From contig JAGKQI010000064.1 in assembly GCA_018806915.1 (NCBI GenBank), positions 930,001-994,000 of the forward strand: DNA of 64,000 nt, written 5' to 3'. Positions 30,005-40,474 of this stretch are shown here, in pieces. Source of the DNA: Phytophthora colocasiae. Its lineage: Eukaryota > Oomycota > Peronosporomycetes > Peronosporales > Peronosporaceae. The notes beneath the pieces were generated by a model. That model did no database searches. It was not told the DNA's origin and worked only from the letters and a program-made list of their open reading frames with translations. Made by a program: the position numbers and the translations under genes. The first letter of the stretch is position 1, and each line of letters begins with the position of its first letter.

Positions 30005-31690
30005 TTAGAGATCTGCTTCTTCTTCGTTGTCGTCCTCAACTGCGCGTTTCACGGCGTTTGAAATCACTTCGTCCGTCACTAAGTCCCAGTTCATCTTCAG
30101 GTAAAGTAAGGTCTCGAGCGTCTCATGACTGATGCTTTTCCGAAGATACCCCAGCATGCACTTAATCTTGGAGAAAAGACGCTCTACTTGTACCGAAGTG
30201 GCTGGCAGCCACGTGAGATCCGAGTATATTGATGCCTCCTTTACGCGCAGTGCAGCTCGAATGTTGATCGACTCCATCACTTCTTTTCCTGTACGCCGTC
30301 GTTTTTTGCCTGATGTCTCCAAGTTGGTTTCCGGTTCTTCTTGGATACGGCGCCGTTTTGCCTTCTTACTGGCAGATTTTGCAGCGCGTGCTGCTACAAT
30401 TTCTGGGCGGATGAGTCTAGCCAGCGTTGCGGCTTCTTTGGTGGTTAGGACAGAATCCTGATTATTTTGTACCTTCACGACAGCTCTTTCAAAGTCCTTG
30501 GACTGAATAATGATGGCTTCGGTTGATAGGCGTGTCTTCATCTCTGGAAACTCTAACAACAGCTCGTCAAAAATATCACGTACCAGGCTCAAAGAGATTT
30601 TGTCGGTTTGTAGCTTCTGCGTTGTCGAATCTAGTATCTTCAGGTCCTCCAAGAGCTGCATGATCTGAACGTGTTCCTCTGCGGATGGCAAGAAGTCGAC
30701 AATGGGTTTGCGCCGATAGTCTGAATCCGGTACGTCCTTGGGAAGATCCCGTTCGACTTGCGTGTCGTTGACGAAAAGATGTAGATACGGCTGGAGTTCT
30801 TCGTACCGACGCAGAAGTCGGAACACCCCACTCCATCGGATTTCATGGAGCGGAACAGGCTTGAGTTTGCAACCGTTCCTTCTCAAAATGGCTATGCGCT
30901 TGACCGTCTTGAGTTTGCGCTGAAGCGTCGCGATTTTTTTTATTAAAGGCATGGAAGCTTTAATGTGATCTTGCACAGCAAGGTTGAATCTGTGTGAGGC
31001 ACAACCAATCATGGGAACTCCCGTCCGCTTCGAGATAGCACAGTTAGTGTTCATGTTGTCACACACAACCGCCACTAGATTGCTCAGGTCTAATTTGTAG
31101 TGGTCCAGAATCATATCCAAGAACTGAAATTGCTCGTCAGCGGACATTGATGTTTCGTCCACGAAAGTAGAAAGATCCAAGAAACGAGTCATCGTCTTAG
31201 TAGCCACAAATACGGCCAGTGAATGCTGGGCAGAGTCCGTCAAACCGTCAAATATCAGCACGTATTGCTGACTTTTGAGCTCTTCTATAATAGCAGGTTC
31301 CATTAATTCCACGCAGCTTTTCATTCGCGCGAGAAGTGTTTTCGAGTTGATCTTGTTGTACTTAACCGCTTCTCGAAACACGTCGTCATCGACTGACGAA
31401 AATGGAAGATCCTTAAGCACCACAAGTTTCATCCAACCATGCGTAGTACGGGAGTCCTTATCGACAAACATGTCCATAGTGACGGGGATTCGTTGTCGAA
31501 CGCAACGCTCCAGCACTCGCTCATAGTCTGGGTGGCGCCGCAGATGCGAGATGAGGTTATGATAGCCGCGACTTCGGTCCTGAAAGATGAAGGTGTTGCA
31601 TCCGTTGCAGGTTCTTCCTCCGCTTGTTTGGTCTCGATACATCAACGAACAGATCTCCTTGTTCGAGAGACCAGGGTCTAAGGTAGCCAT
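30005..31690 (-). CDS. hAT-family transposase, uninterrupted, 561 aa
   Basis: The frame is open from ATG 31690 (MATLDPGLSNKEICSLM). A BED-type zinc finger is formed by TCNGCNTFIF...YHNLISHLRRH. The central RNase H-like domain contains YVLIFDGLTDSAQHSLAVFVA (first Asp), VVCDNMNTNCAISKRTG (second Asp) and IGCASHRFNLAVQD (the hAT CxxH). A Lys/Arg-rich segment with a nuclear-localisation look (KKAKRRRIQEE, KKRRRTGKEV) precedes the C-terminal hAT dimerisation region: LTWLPATSVQVERLFSKIKCML...LLYLKMN (conserved Glu in VERLFS). No stop or frameshift is present, so it is either a recent element or domesticated. It ends just left of PGS1 with no shared promoter. Confidence 0.85.
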   Translation of the reverse strand: MATLDPGLSNKEICSLMYRDQTSGGRTCNGCNTFIFQDRSRGYHNLISHLRRHPDYERVLERCVRQRIPVTMDMFVDKDSRTTHGWMKLVVLKDLPFSSVDDDVFREAVKYNKINSKTLLARMKSCVELMEPAIIEELKSQQYVLIFDGLTDSAQHSLAVFVATKTMTRFLDLSTFVDETSMSADEQFQFLDMILDHYKLDLSNLVAVVCDNMNTNCAISKRTGVPMIGCASHRFNLAVQDHIKASMPLIKKIATLQRKLKTVKRIAILRRNGCKLKPVPLHEIRWSGVFRLLRRYEELQPYLHLFVNDTQVERDLPKDVPDSDYRRKPIVDFLPSAEEHVQIMQLLEDLKILDSTTQKLQTDKISLSLVRDIFDELLLEFPEMKTRLSTEAIIIQSKDFERAVVKVQNNQDSVLTTKEAATLARLIRPEIVAARAAKSASKKAKRRRIQEEPETNLETSGKKRRRTGKEVMESINIRAALRVKEASIYSDLTWLPATSVQVERLFSKIKCMLGYLRKSISHETLETLLYLKMNWDLVTDEVISNAVKRAVEDDNEEEADL

Positions 31691-31968
31691 GGATGACGAG
31701 GGTGAACAAGTTGAGTAGAAGAGTGTTGGACTTGGTTCGCAAAATCGGAAATGCCAGCATGAGAGTGGCTGTGGTCCCCGGCACGGTATAACGCCCACCG
31801 GGAGAGGTTTCGAGGACTGCTTTACTCCTCGACTCTTACCGGATCTTTATAGTATCTTATAAGTTGAAGTTGACAATAATATTGTCAATTAAGGGTACGT
31901 TCGGATTGAGACGCCTCCAGCCCCGTCAATCCCTAATCCCTACTTATTTGGAGAGCCCTAATCTACCG

Positions 31969-33450
31969 CTATAGGTACGCGGCAATAAACTTGGATACTG
32001 GTCGGATCCAGTGTCCGTCTTTCCAGCTGAACAAGCCGTGCAGCATCCTCTCAGGTCGTTTCCAAAGCTGTTCAGTCACTACCTCTGCGTCGCGAGTGAG
32101 AGCATCGTACTCGTCCTGCAGGCGACGCTGGAGATCCGGATTGCGTGTAAACACCACCAAGTTTGACTCGAGATCACAGCCGTAAGACCGTTGGCCAAAG
32201 TTGGAGCTCCCAACGACTGTGAGCTGGGGAAGACCTAGTGCAGACTGATGACCGTTGGTCACTGGAGCTAGTGGCGGCCTCCACCACATCCCTTTGCCGT
32301 GAAAAGTCCAGTTTGGACGGTTGAACTCCCTCAGGTCCGTTGGAAACTCACGACCAAGCGTACGCTCGAAAAAATCTTGCTCAATTAGAGAGTAAGCCAT
32401 GGGTAGAGCACCTTTCACTCCACGAGCATCGTAGAATCCGTTAGCTCGTGGAGCAGCAGAAATCACATCCAGTCCAGCGCTACAATTCTCCAGTAGTTCA
32501 CTTAAAAACGGTGGGAAGTTCAAGTATCCGGATGCAATCTGCAGTTGAGAACCACGCGGCAAGTTCTTAACGAACGCACTGAGCACTCGCTCGTCGTGGT
32601 CCATGGCGATGGGCGTAAACTGCAACGTCGGGAATGCCCACGCATCTGTGCGTTCGTCATCTTTCTCCTCCTGTTGGTGCTTGCTTGGATCCACCAATTT
32701 CTCCAGATCCCGTCTCATCGCCGTCTTTGCTTCCTCCGAGTCATGAGCCAGACTTGGCGCCAACAGTTCGTAGTCGTTCTTCTCTCCAGATAAACAGGAC
32801 AGCTTCACTTTGTACGAGTAGCCTGTGACCAGCTCCACGAACTGATGGTAGAACTGAGCCAGAGCTCCACACTCGGCCAACTGCACGTATCGATCCTGTC
32901 GGTTTGTAAAGTAGTCATTACTCAGATTTGCGCCACTGAGCACCAGAGTTCCGTCCACCAAGTAAACTTTAGCATGAGAGACACCTAAAGTCTCGTTAAA
33001 AGGTGGTGGTAGTTTGGCTTTAAGTCCTGAGAGCTGTGGCACGCGGAAGAGGAAGAGCTCGACGTTCTTTGGGAATTTCTTCAACAATGGCGCCAACATG
33101 GTCACAGAACTGGCTGTAAGGCCACCACGTTGACCACGGGAAAAGTCCAGTACGATCTTCACTTGTAGCTTCGGTTTCTCTTCGAGTCTCTTGGCTAGAG
33201 CGTCCACCAGTTCGCGTTCTAATTGCCCAGTGCCTAAATACAGTGAAGAGATGGAAATACGCGTCTCTGCATGCTGAATATTGAACAATAGCTGCTGGTA
33301 AAAGTCCGTAGGGGTAGAAAGTAAAGCCACATCGGCACTGCGCACAGGAAACACACGCGAATGTTGCGCTAAGGAGCGGAATAAATGCTCGTAGCTCGTC
33401 TCGGGAGCATGACAAGTCATGCTGCTTATGAGAGGCACAGATGAAGCCAT
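31969..33450 (-). CDS. PGS1: Phosphatidylglycerophosphate synthase (phospholipase D superfamily)
   Basis: This protein of 493 residues makes phosphatidylglycerophosphate from CDP-diacylglycerol and glycerol-3-phosphate, the committed step to cardiolipin in mitochondria. It has two HKD-type motifs: HAKVYLVDGTLVLSGANLSNDYF (about residues 159-181) and FHGKGMWW...TVVGSSNFGQRSYG in the last quarter. ISISSLYLGTGQLE and VKIVLDFSRGQRGG are also typical of eukaryotic PGS1. The N-terminus is moderately basic and Ser-rich, compatible with mitochondrial import. Start codon ATG 33450 lies about 100 bp from the divergent membrane-protein gene at 33558, so they likely share a promoter. It is complete, with no lesion seen. 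Confidence 0.9.
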   Translation of the reverse strand: MASSVPLISSMTCHAPETSYEHLFRSLAQHSRVFPVRSADVALLSTPTDFYQQLLFNIQHAETRISISSLYLGTGQLERELVDALAKRLEEKPKLQVKIVLDFSRGQRGGLTASSVTMLAPLLKKFPKNVELFLFRVPQLSGLKAKLPPPFNETLGVSHAKVYLVDGTLVLSGANLSNDYFTNRQDRYVQLAECGALAQFYHQFVELVTGYSYKVKLSCLSGEKNDYELLAPSLAHDSEEAKTAMRRDLEKLVDPSKHQQEEKDDERTDAWAFPTLQFTPIAMDHDERVLSAFVKNLPRGSQLQIASGYLNFPPFLSELLENCSAGLDVISAAPRANGFYDARGVKGALPMAYSLIEQDFFERTLGREFPTDLREFNRPNWTFHGKGMWWRPPLAPVTNGHQSALGLPQLTVVGSSNFGQRSYGCDLESNLVVFTRNPDLQRRLQDEYDALTRDAEVVTEQLWKRPERMLHGLFSWKDGHWIRPVSKFIAAYL

Positions 33451-33557
33451 ATTGCGAGTTATGTGGTGTACACAAATTAATGTATTGTCACATCAAGCTG
33501 AAGTGATTGACAGAAGCTGTATGCTTGATAGAAGTTCGCTATTTTCGGGCTCATTGG

Positions 33558-35252
33558 ATGTACGTCTCCATGAGGATGATAACTTCAAGGCTCTTCCGGT
33601 TCTGGAAGAAGATTCAGGTCACTTATCACGGTGGGAAGTACTCAGTTCATCGGTTGTTGGCACTCGAAGCGTATACAAGGAGCACATCGTGGCTCCGAGT
33701 GTTTCTCTTATGTTTTTTCACGCCTCTACCTATGGTTTTACTTGTGATTCTACAAGAACTGATCCCTCTACAAGACCCTACGGACGGATGGAAAGCAAAC
33801 TATGGTTTTTGGATTCGAGATGCCATTATGGCGTTTGTAGTCAACTTGACAAACCTGGGTCAAGCGCCGTTTTTCATCAGTGAACTACCGATCTCGAAGC
33901 TTCAGCTTGTTATTGTAGCTATTTGCACTTCTGGTGCATTCACTGCGATTGCCATTCCTATTGTAGCAAATTTCCGATTTCCAGTCCCATTTTTCGTCAT
34001 GACGTTTGCTCCTCTATATTACGTACTGCAAATTGTCATCTTCCGGATCGTGATGGGCGGTGTCATTTTCCGAACAATGTTAGCTCATCGATTTCAACTT
34101 GAGCGCTACATGGCTTTTATAACGATTCAGTTTACGTTAGTGTTGGTTTATCCTGCCTATGAGGCATTATTTCACGTGGCTGAAGGAACATCGTACCAGC
34201 TTCCAGTGATATTTCTGCTCCCTGTGATTAAAGTAATTGCCAAGAACATGGTATTAAGATGCACGAAACACCTGGAAGATATGATGCCTGAGGCTGCAAT
34301 CTTCACTGTGGACTACTTCAATGCCATCTACATAGCGACGTGTATGCAGAGCTCATCGTCCACTTCTGCAATTATTGCAATTACCCTTACAGATTTATCA
34401 CAAGCATTACTGATGTTTTACGGTTTGCATCGCCATACTTCGAATATTCTACCTCGAGTTGGGCGGATAGTCAATGAAATCCCGAAAGATGAGCGTCTCT
34501 TACTGTCTCTCGGTGCCTTAAGTAGAGCGTCCGGAAGTCTCGGGATGAATATTCGCTTACGTTCGTGTATCCCTCACCGATTATCTCCTGCAGACGAAGA
34601 ATTACTGAATAATCTGGATAGAAACACACACACAAGTGAACCACATTTTGAAACTTCAGAAGGATCTCTGGAGGTTATGCACAAGGAGGATAGTTCGACT
34701 ATACTTAAAGATTCTTCTCTTATTTATTTGGGACGAAACAACGTCATATATCCTCTCATCCGCGGCTCCATCACTCCATCGGAAAAGAAAAAAGTTCTTC
34801 GAGAAGGTCTGAAAGTTTTATTTACTACAGAATGTCTGGTAGTTGCGGCGTACCTAGAAGCCGCAGTACCGATCCTCTACAGCGGCTACATGGTCGCGAT
34901 GGTCCACTTCCCAAGTGCCCAATATCATTCCGAAATGGCCGGGATCACTCGTGAAAACGTCAATTCGACGGTGCTTCCTGTCTTTATGTTTGGTCTGCTC
35001 CAGATTTTATCGTTCGCACTGCTTGCAATTGTAATCAAGCGAAATTGCGGCATGCGAGCGCTGTGGCAACTCGCGTTTGTACTGGAGTCGCAGATGTCGC
35101 TGGTTCAAGGCAAACTCATGGTCTGGATCATGATCACGCTCTGCTTTCGACTTTCACATTTTGGTACGTTATTAAATACATGGGTGTCATTAATTTCTCT
35201 TACTTTGTTTTCAATAGGTGTCGATTTCACCTTCAAGTCGCTCACGTCGTAA
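33558..35252 (+). CDS. Multi-membrane-span protein, tandem family member 1 (unknown function)
   Basis: This protein of about 545 residues has roughly 8-10 hydrophobic segments in two groups, separated by a polar loop (about residues 300-410) rich in Ser and charged residues. I do not recognise the family. The next gene (35373-37053) is a paralog: both have a related N-terminal YS(V/L)(H/Q)RL motif after an (H)G(G/S) pair, a FxVxMSS/FTVDYFN-like segment and a C-terminal L...EFLE/AYLEA...P(I/V)LYS block. A 54-bp intron (35164-35217, gtacgt..caatag) near the C-terminus is inferred because splicing gives HFGVDFTF. The frame is open even if it is retained. Start is ATG 33558 (MYVSMRM). Confidence 0.7.
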   Translation: MYVSMRMITSRLFRFWKKIQVTYHGGKYSVHRLLALEAYTRSTSWLRVFLLCFFTPLPMVLLVILQELIPLQDPTDGWKANYGFWIRDAIMAFVVNLTNLGQAPFFISELPISKLQLVIVAICTSGAFTAIAIPIVANFRFPVPFFVMTFAPLYYVLQIVIFRIVMGGVIFRTMLAHRFQLERYMAFITIQFTLVLVYPAYEALFHVAEGTSYQLPVIFLLPVIKVIAKNMVLRCTKHLEDMMPEAAIFTVDYFNAIYIATCMQSSSSTSAIIAITLTDLSQALLMFYGLHRHTSNILPRVGRIVNEIPKDERLLLSLGALSRASGSLGMNIRLRSCIPHRLSPADEELLNNLDRNTHTSEPHFETSEGSLEVMHKEDSSTILKDSSLIYLGRNNVIYPLIRGSITPSEKKKVLREGLKVLFTTECLVVAAYLEAAVPILYSGYMVAMVHFPSAQYHSEMAGITRENVNSTVLPVFMFGLLQILSFALLAIVIKRNCGMRALWQLAFVLESQMSLVQGKLMVWIMITLCFRLSHFGTLLNTWVSLISLTLFSIGVDFTFKSLTS

Positions 35253-35372
35253 TTTTTGAGAAGCTTTTCAATTTATTTAAATATTTAAAAATAAAAAGAA
35301 TATGATAAGATTTGATTCCAGGAATACTCATGTGGAATTCTTTCTCTGTTCTTCAGTGATAAAGTTAAATCA

Positions 35373-37053
35373 ATGAACGCATGTGTGGATCGAGCAGGTT
35401 CTGTAGTGCGAGCAGTAGTCCGTAAATGGGAGTCTCTTCAGGTAGAACTGCACGGAAGTTACTCCCTCCAGCGCCTCAAAGGCTTGTTTTCATATCGAGA
35501 ATCGACTGGGTTGTTCTGTTCTCTTCTGGTGCTGCTTGCAATCCCAGTACTTCCGTTGACTTGTGTCGCGATTATTGACTCTCTACCGATGAAATCACCC
35601 GATCTCGGTCTTAAAAGCAGTGGAACAGTGTGGATTCGTGGTGTCTTAAACAGTCTTGTGGAATCCTTTACCGTTTCTTGGATGTTTTGCCTGTACGTCC
35701 CTGAACTCCAAATATCCAGACGAACATTGTTGTTTACCACTATTACAGCGACTGGTATCAGCCATGTCGCCGTACTTTGTCTAATATTTCTGTTTTCGTA
35801 CCCGCTCCCGTTCACTTTATTATGGATGAGTGGTCCCTGGATAGGAGCCCTAGCACTCTCGTTAAAGGTTGCAAGGGGAGAATTCTTACGTAGAAACCCT
35901 GCCGTTTTGAAGGAAGTACGTCGATTTTCCGCTTTGCTTTTGATGCATACGAGCACTGCACTGGTATTTACAGGATTTAACGAAATTTTTGAACGAGTTC
36001 CGGATAAATGGCAAACTGCAGCAGCACTTCTCGTTCCGGCGTTTAAAATCATCGAAAGGAACTTATTCTGTGTATTTCTCCGTGGTAAAGACGACTTGAA
36101 GCCTGAACTGGTCATTTTCAGCGTCGAGATGAGCAGTGCCCTCTTCATTTCAACGTCAATGCAGCAGGCCGCTTCCACCCGTACTAGCGTTATGCTGATC
36201 ATGATTGATTCGGCTCAATTGTTGGTTTCATTCTGTGATCTACACTTGCTGCTCCAAAGTGTCAAAAGTATCACGGATAAAATGGGAATCAACACGAATG
36301 AAATGATCGTAAGCACCTTCATGATTATCGACAAGTGTCCGAAACTGGGGCAAGAGGAACTAATAACAGACGCAGCGTCAAAGTCCGATGTCCTCCGTTT
36401 ATCCACATTTCAGAAGATCAAAATCAGCACATTTCAAGCTGCAAAGAAGCTGAGCACTTCACAAGTCGCTCCAACGCCTAATCTAGTCGGGATTGTACCA
36501 ATTCCCTCTGCGAACGGACCAAACCTTGAAGATTTGGAGGTACTCGAGCGTGTTACTTCTCGAGAACGTCAGTTGCTGCTTCGGAAAGCTCTCCAGATTC
36601 TGTTCCTAACCGAATTTCTACTGTTGAATGAGTTCCTGGAAATTTTCACACCCGTCTTGTATAGTAAGTCATCTTTATCTACTTTTTTGCTCGAAAGGGT
36701 TTCTAATTTCTTTTGGTGTTTTTTCAGGTTGCTACTTAGTGATCATCTTTTACGGGCCGAATCGCGAGTTTTATCCGTTGTTTGACGGAATGGATGAAAC
36801 CAACTTCCACAAAGTCGTCCGCAATATTCTGATGTATGGATTTCTGGAAGTGGGCTCATTTGTACTGTTGGTGGTCGTGATCAACAGAACGACACATAAA
36901 TTCCCATTCCAGCAAGTTGCGTATGCCATCAAGAGCTCGAGGGGGGCAATTCGGTGCAAGTTAGTGATCTGGCTAGTGCTGCTCATGCAGTCGACGATTC
37001 CTCAGCTAGGAGCGGGCTACAATTTCAAGTTTTCCTGGATACACAAACAGTGA
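35373..37053 (+). CDS. Multi-membrane-span protein, tandem family member 2 (unknown function)
   Basis: Two exons: 35373-36663 and 36728-37053, with a 64-bp intron (gtaagt..tttcag). The encoded protein is about 538 residues. It repeats the architecture of its left neighbour: N-terminal cytosolic start (SYSLQRLKGLF), a first group of hydrophobic helices, FSVEMSSALFISTSMQQAAS, a charged central loop (NTNEMIV...PKLGQEEL), and a final helix group (LLLNEFLEIFTPVLY|S...). The two proteins lie head to tail, so tandem duplication is the simplest origin. No channel, transporter or enzyme signature is visible. Function is unknown; a membrane location is the only safe statement. Confidence 0.7.
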
Positions 37054-37114
37054 AATACCAGTGAGTAGTGATCATTGGCTTGTACTACCGAACCAGTGCT
37101 AGTCGCGCGCAATA

Positions 37115-38023
37115 ATGATGCAGGTCGTGGCTTCCCCCTCTGCTCCTGAACAGCAACAGACTGAAGAGTGCATTAATCCCCCAGCCACGCAGGAATTAAG
37201 CATCGACGTCATCAACAATTTCCTCCAAGAGCGCGTCACTACTCGTCCAGTTATCTGCGGTTCAGGCCTCGGAGGTCTTAGCAAGTGCCTCTCCAACCAG
37301 GAGATCATCAAGTACGAAGACATTCCGCAGTTCCCACGCTCCACCGTTGAGGGTCATGCTGGAGAATTGGTGTTCGGCGACCTGAATGGTATCCGAGTTG
37401 TGTGCATGCGTGGCCGTTTCCACTGCTATGAAGGATATTCCATGCAAGAAGTGACGCTGCCTGTTCGCGCCATGTACTTGCTGGGTATTAAGTATCTACT
37501 GGTGACTAATGCTGCTGGGGGGCTGAATCCGGACTACAATGTCGGAGACTTGATGATTCTGAAAGACCACCTCAACATGCCTGGTTTGTCCGGTCATCAT
37601 CCTCTGATCGGACCGAATGACACTCGTTTCGGTGGTCGCTTCACGCCGTTGTCAAACAGCTACGACGAGAAACTCCAAGATCTGGCGTTCAACGTCTTGG
37701 TATCGCTGACAAAACTCGACGTGGCGTCTACTGCTTCGTTTCTGGACCTACGTACGAAACCCCGACGGAAGCCCGCTTTTTGAGACTGGTCGGGTGTGAC
37801 GGACGCTGTCGGCATGAGCACAGCGCCAGAAGCGATTGTAGCTGCACACTGCGGTTTAAAAACCATTGGGCTCTCCATTATTACGAACAAGGCACTTTTC
37901 CCTGGTGAAAAGGGATCGGCAGCTTCCCACGATGAAGTGATTGAAACTGTTGAAGCTGCACAACAAGACATCGAAACGTTTGTGCGAGACCTCATCGTAG
38001 CAGTCGGAGCACAGCACCATTAG
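37115..38023 (+). pseudogene. Purine nucleoside phosphorylase, with two compensating frameshifts
   Basis: The enzyme cleaves inosine/guanosine with phosphate in purine salvage. Motifs in order are PVICGSGLGGLSKCL (phosphate loop), RGRFHCYEGYSMQEV, LLVTNAAGGLNPDY, SGHHPLIGPNDTRFG and VFVSGPTYETPTEARFLRLV, then AVGMSTAPEAIVA and LSIITNK. This is the full trimeric PNP order. The GPTYETP block lies in a different frame from both neighbours: one shift near 37715 and a second near 37785 restore the original frame, with a TGA at 37781-37783 in the outer frame. Outside this 70-bp piece the protein is intact. It is either a very recent pseudogene or a pair of base-calling errors in the sequence; the second is plausible because everything else is conserved. 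Confidence 0.82.
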
Positions 38024-38371
38024 AATCTTAGATGCATTTGCTCCTATAAGTTCGGCACCAGTAGGTACTCAAGCTCCAGCTTCTGCCGTCGAACTCGCTT
38101 CGGCTTGGCTGGCTAACGTGCCTGACGTGCATCCCCCCGTGCTGACCGTGTAATGTAGTAGCTGTTCTCTCATGTCCTCCATTGAAGACAGTCGAACTGT
38201 TGCCTCTCATGCTAAGACTCCAGAGTGACAAAACCAATTCATGTAAGTCTTAACGGCAGAACGTTACGAGGCACTCGACACTTAACGAACAAGGTGACTT
38301 CACAACATTCTTGACAACAGACAGTCACTACCAGCTCAGCGCACACTCTGGAGTAAGTGAGCTAAAAGCGC
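38024..38371. other. Intergenic, no gene seen
   Basis: The gap lies between the convergent PNP gene and the secreted-protein gene. No motif or repeat stands out. Confidence 0.4.
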
Positions 38372-39164
38372 TTACGCCACCGAGCGAAGCTTGCGGTGTG
38401 CTTTCTGGGACGCAGCATTCTTGCCACTGGTTCCGGCGCCAGTGGGGGTCGTCGTCGTACCAGTCTTTCCTCCTGGTGTGCTTTTCTCAGGCGTACCGGT
38501 GGATGTAGTCGCTTGGGCATTCGCAGTAGCGGTAGCTGAAGCACCTCCAGTCTTCGCAGCACCGTTATCACTCGTCACAGACACGCCATTGCCGCTGTTC
38601 GTCACGGTGACAGACTTTGAGGTTCCGCCACCGTTCGTGACTGTAGCCGTCTTGGTCGAGTAGGAGTTACCATTGCCAGTAGTGTCGGCGTTCGCGTTTG
38701 CATCCGCGTTAGCAGTAGCAGTTCCGACACTGGGAGGCCTGTTGACACCGACGCTAGGTGCGGCATTGACCCCAACATTCGTGCTAGGAGCAGCATTCAC
38801 GCCAAAGCAGGGGCGTTGTAGACGCCAGTACTCAGCACACCGTTGACACCCACACTAGCCACACCAGGAACACCGACGTGCGCACCGATGCCGAGAACGT
38901 TGACGCCAACTCGACACCGACGCCAACACTCGCAATACCGGGGACTCCTACACTGACGCCGTGGCCAATATCAACAGCACCGGGAACGCCTACGCCGTAA
39001 CCTGGAGCGCCAACACCGACGCTGGCAACGCCGGGTACGCCAACGCCGACGCCAGGGACACCAAGCAGCCCGAAAGTCTCGGCGACTTGCTGCTCAGCCT
39101 GCACGCTGCTCGAGATGGCTGCGGCGATGATGCAGAGGGAAAAGATCTTGGTGTTGCTGAACAT
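38372..39164 (-). pseudogene. Secreted elastin-like low-complexity protein, frameshifted
   Basis: The gene begins with a clear signal peptide (MFSNTKIFSLCIIAAAISSSVQA, residues 1-23), then QVAETFGLLG and an array of Gly-Val-Pro-rich units of the GVGVPGVASVGVGAPG type. After two frameshifts (near 38905 and near 38805) the same style continues (GVNVLGIGAHVGVPGVAS; GVNAAPSTNVGVNAAPS). It ends in a Thr/Ser/Ala/Asn-rich tail with ANADANANAD and TNGGGTSKSVTVTNSGNG and a basic C-terminus. No enzyme or RxLR motif is visible. Such repeats tolerate slippage, so the frameshifts may be real or errors. The likely role is an extracellular or wall-associated structural protein. ATG 39164 gives the best signal peptide. 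Confidence 0.6.
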
Positions 39165-39598
39165 GTTTTCTTGTAGCAATAAAGAGGAGGCTTGCTCGTG
39201 TGAAGATCGAACGGTTCGCCTCGATGGTTGGAGGTCAAATGAGTAAATTTGAGAATGAGCCTGAAGAAAACGCTTCTTGTGGATCGAATACTAGTTGGTC
39301 TTGACCACAAAGACACCTAGGGGTATACTTGTTGTCATCTGCAGAGGCAAAGGCTATGATATGCTTGCTAAAATTGACAGCACCGTGTGGAGGTGTGAGC
39401 GCATCCAAGTGCTGTCAGGCACTGAATTGGTGATGGCAAAGAACTCTATATGCCCTTATCTGTTTTGGTATACATATGTATGTACTTGTCTTGCATCGGT
39501 AAAATCTCGATGCGACCTTGACCACCAGCATAGTGAGATTTGACCGGTCTTGTCGTAATTAACCGATCAAATACCGGTACTTACCGTTCTGAATCGTC
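39165..39598. other. Intergenic region, divergent promoters
   Basis: This lies between the divergent secreted-protein gene and the AAGAB gene. No other gene or repeat seen. Confidence 0.4.
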
Positions 39599-40474
39599 AT
39601 GGCGACGGAGGCTTCTCGACTGCTGGTGCTCGGCCCTGACGAGGCCAGCAAACTGACCGTCATCTCCAAGCTAAGAGAATTATCTGGTGACTCTAATACT
39701 GCACCCGCAGCGACAGATGTGGCGGTGCTGAACCTGCAGACCAAATATTACCGAGCACCAGTGGAAGTTCACGTGCACCAAGTGATTGACAACGCACCGG
39801 AACCTGCGCTCAAGCACGAACTGCATGACTACGAGGCGCTCTTATGCGTTGTGGATGCTACGCAGCGCGAGAGTTTTCTGCACATGCACCGCTTTGCCAA
39901 GCGCATTGTGGATACGCTGCCGTACGATGTCTGTCTGTTGGTAGCTGGAACATCTTCGGCTGCGAGTGAGAACGTCAAGAAAATGGAGAATTGGAGCCAA
40001 GAAAATGGCTTCGAGTTTGTGGATTTGGATGCTCAGAATCCTTCTGGTGAAGATAACGTTATCGATGAGAAGCAGGGCATTGAACGCGTGCTGGAAGCGC
40101 TGCACTGTACCATGTGGAGGTCCATGGAGATGAATCCACCCAAGGTGGAAGCACCGGAAGAGACAGAGCCTGAAAAGAAGGAAGAGAAGATGGATAGTGC
40201 TGGAGTTGAAGAGCAGGACACCCCGACGGATGATTCGAAGCTTCAGGCGTTGCTGCAGGCTCTGGAACTCGCTGGAGACGCGACGGTTGGAGGTGAAGCG
40301 GACAAGGACGACGACCTTGACATGGCTCAATTTAGCGCGTTGATCTCCGAAGTTCGGAACGTTCGCGACCAAGGTGAGTCCCTCACAGATGAACAACGTC
40401 GTGAACGTGCTGCTGAGGTGGCCATGAAGCTCTGGAACTTCCTAGGTGCTGATGACGAGGACGAGTCAGATTAG
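39599..40474 (+). CDS. AAGAB: Alpha/gamma-adaptin-binding protein p34 homolog
   Basis: This protein of 291 residues has the AAGAB architecture: an N-terminal small-GTPase-like domain without a full P-loop (LLVLGPDEASKLTVISKLREL), a Rossmann-type core (EALLCVVDATQRESFLHMHRF, VCLLVAGTSS), ENGFEFVDLDAQNPSG, and GIERVLEALHCTMWRSME. An acidic linker leads to a helical C-terminus (FSALISEVRNVRDQGESLTDEQRRERAAEVAMKLW). AAGAB chaperones assembly of AP-1 and AP-2 clathrin adaptors in the cytosol. The gene is a single exon with intact frame; the next gene (prefoldin) starts about 100 bp downstream on the same strand. Confidence 0.82.
   Translation: MATEASRLLVLGPDEASKLTVISKLRELSGDSNTAPAATDVAVLNLQTKYYRAPVEVHVHQVIDNAPEPALKHELHDYEALLCVVDATQRESFLHMHRFAKRIVDTLPYDVCLLVAGTSSAASENVKKMENWSQENGFEFVDLDAQNPSGEDNVIDEKQGIERVLEALHCTMWRSMEMNPPKVEAPEETEPEKKEEKMDSAGVEEQDTPTDDSKLQALLQALELAGDATVGGEADKDDDLDMAQFSALISEVRNVRDQGESLTDEQRRERAAEVAMKLWNFLGADDEDESD

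Noticed and set aside
36215..36406. Minus-strand frames within the second membrane-protein gene
   Set aside because: Antisense to a clear multi-span coding region.
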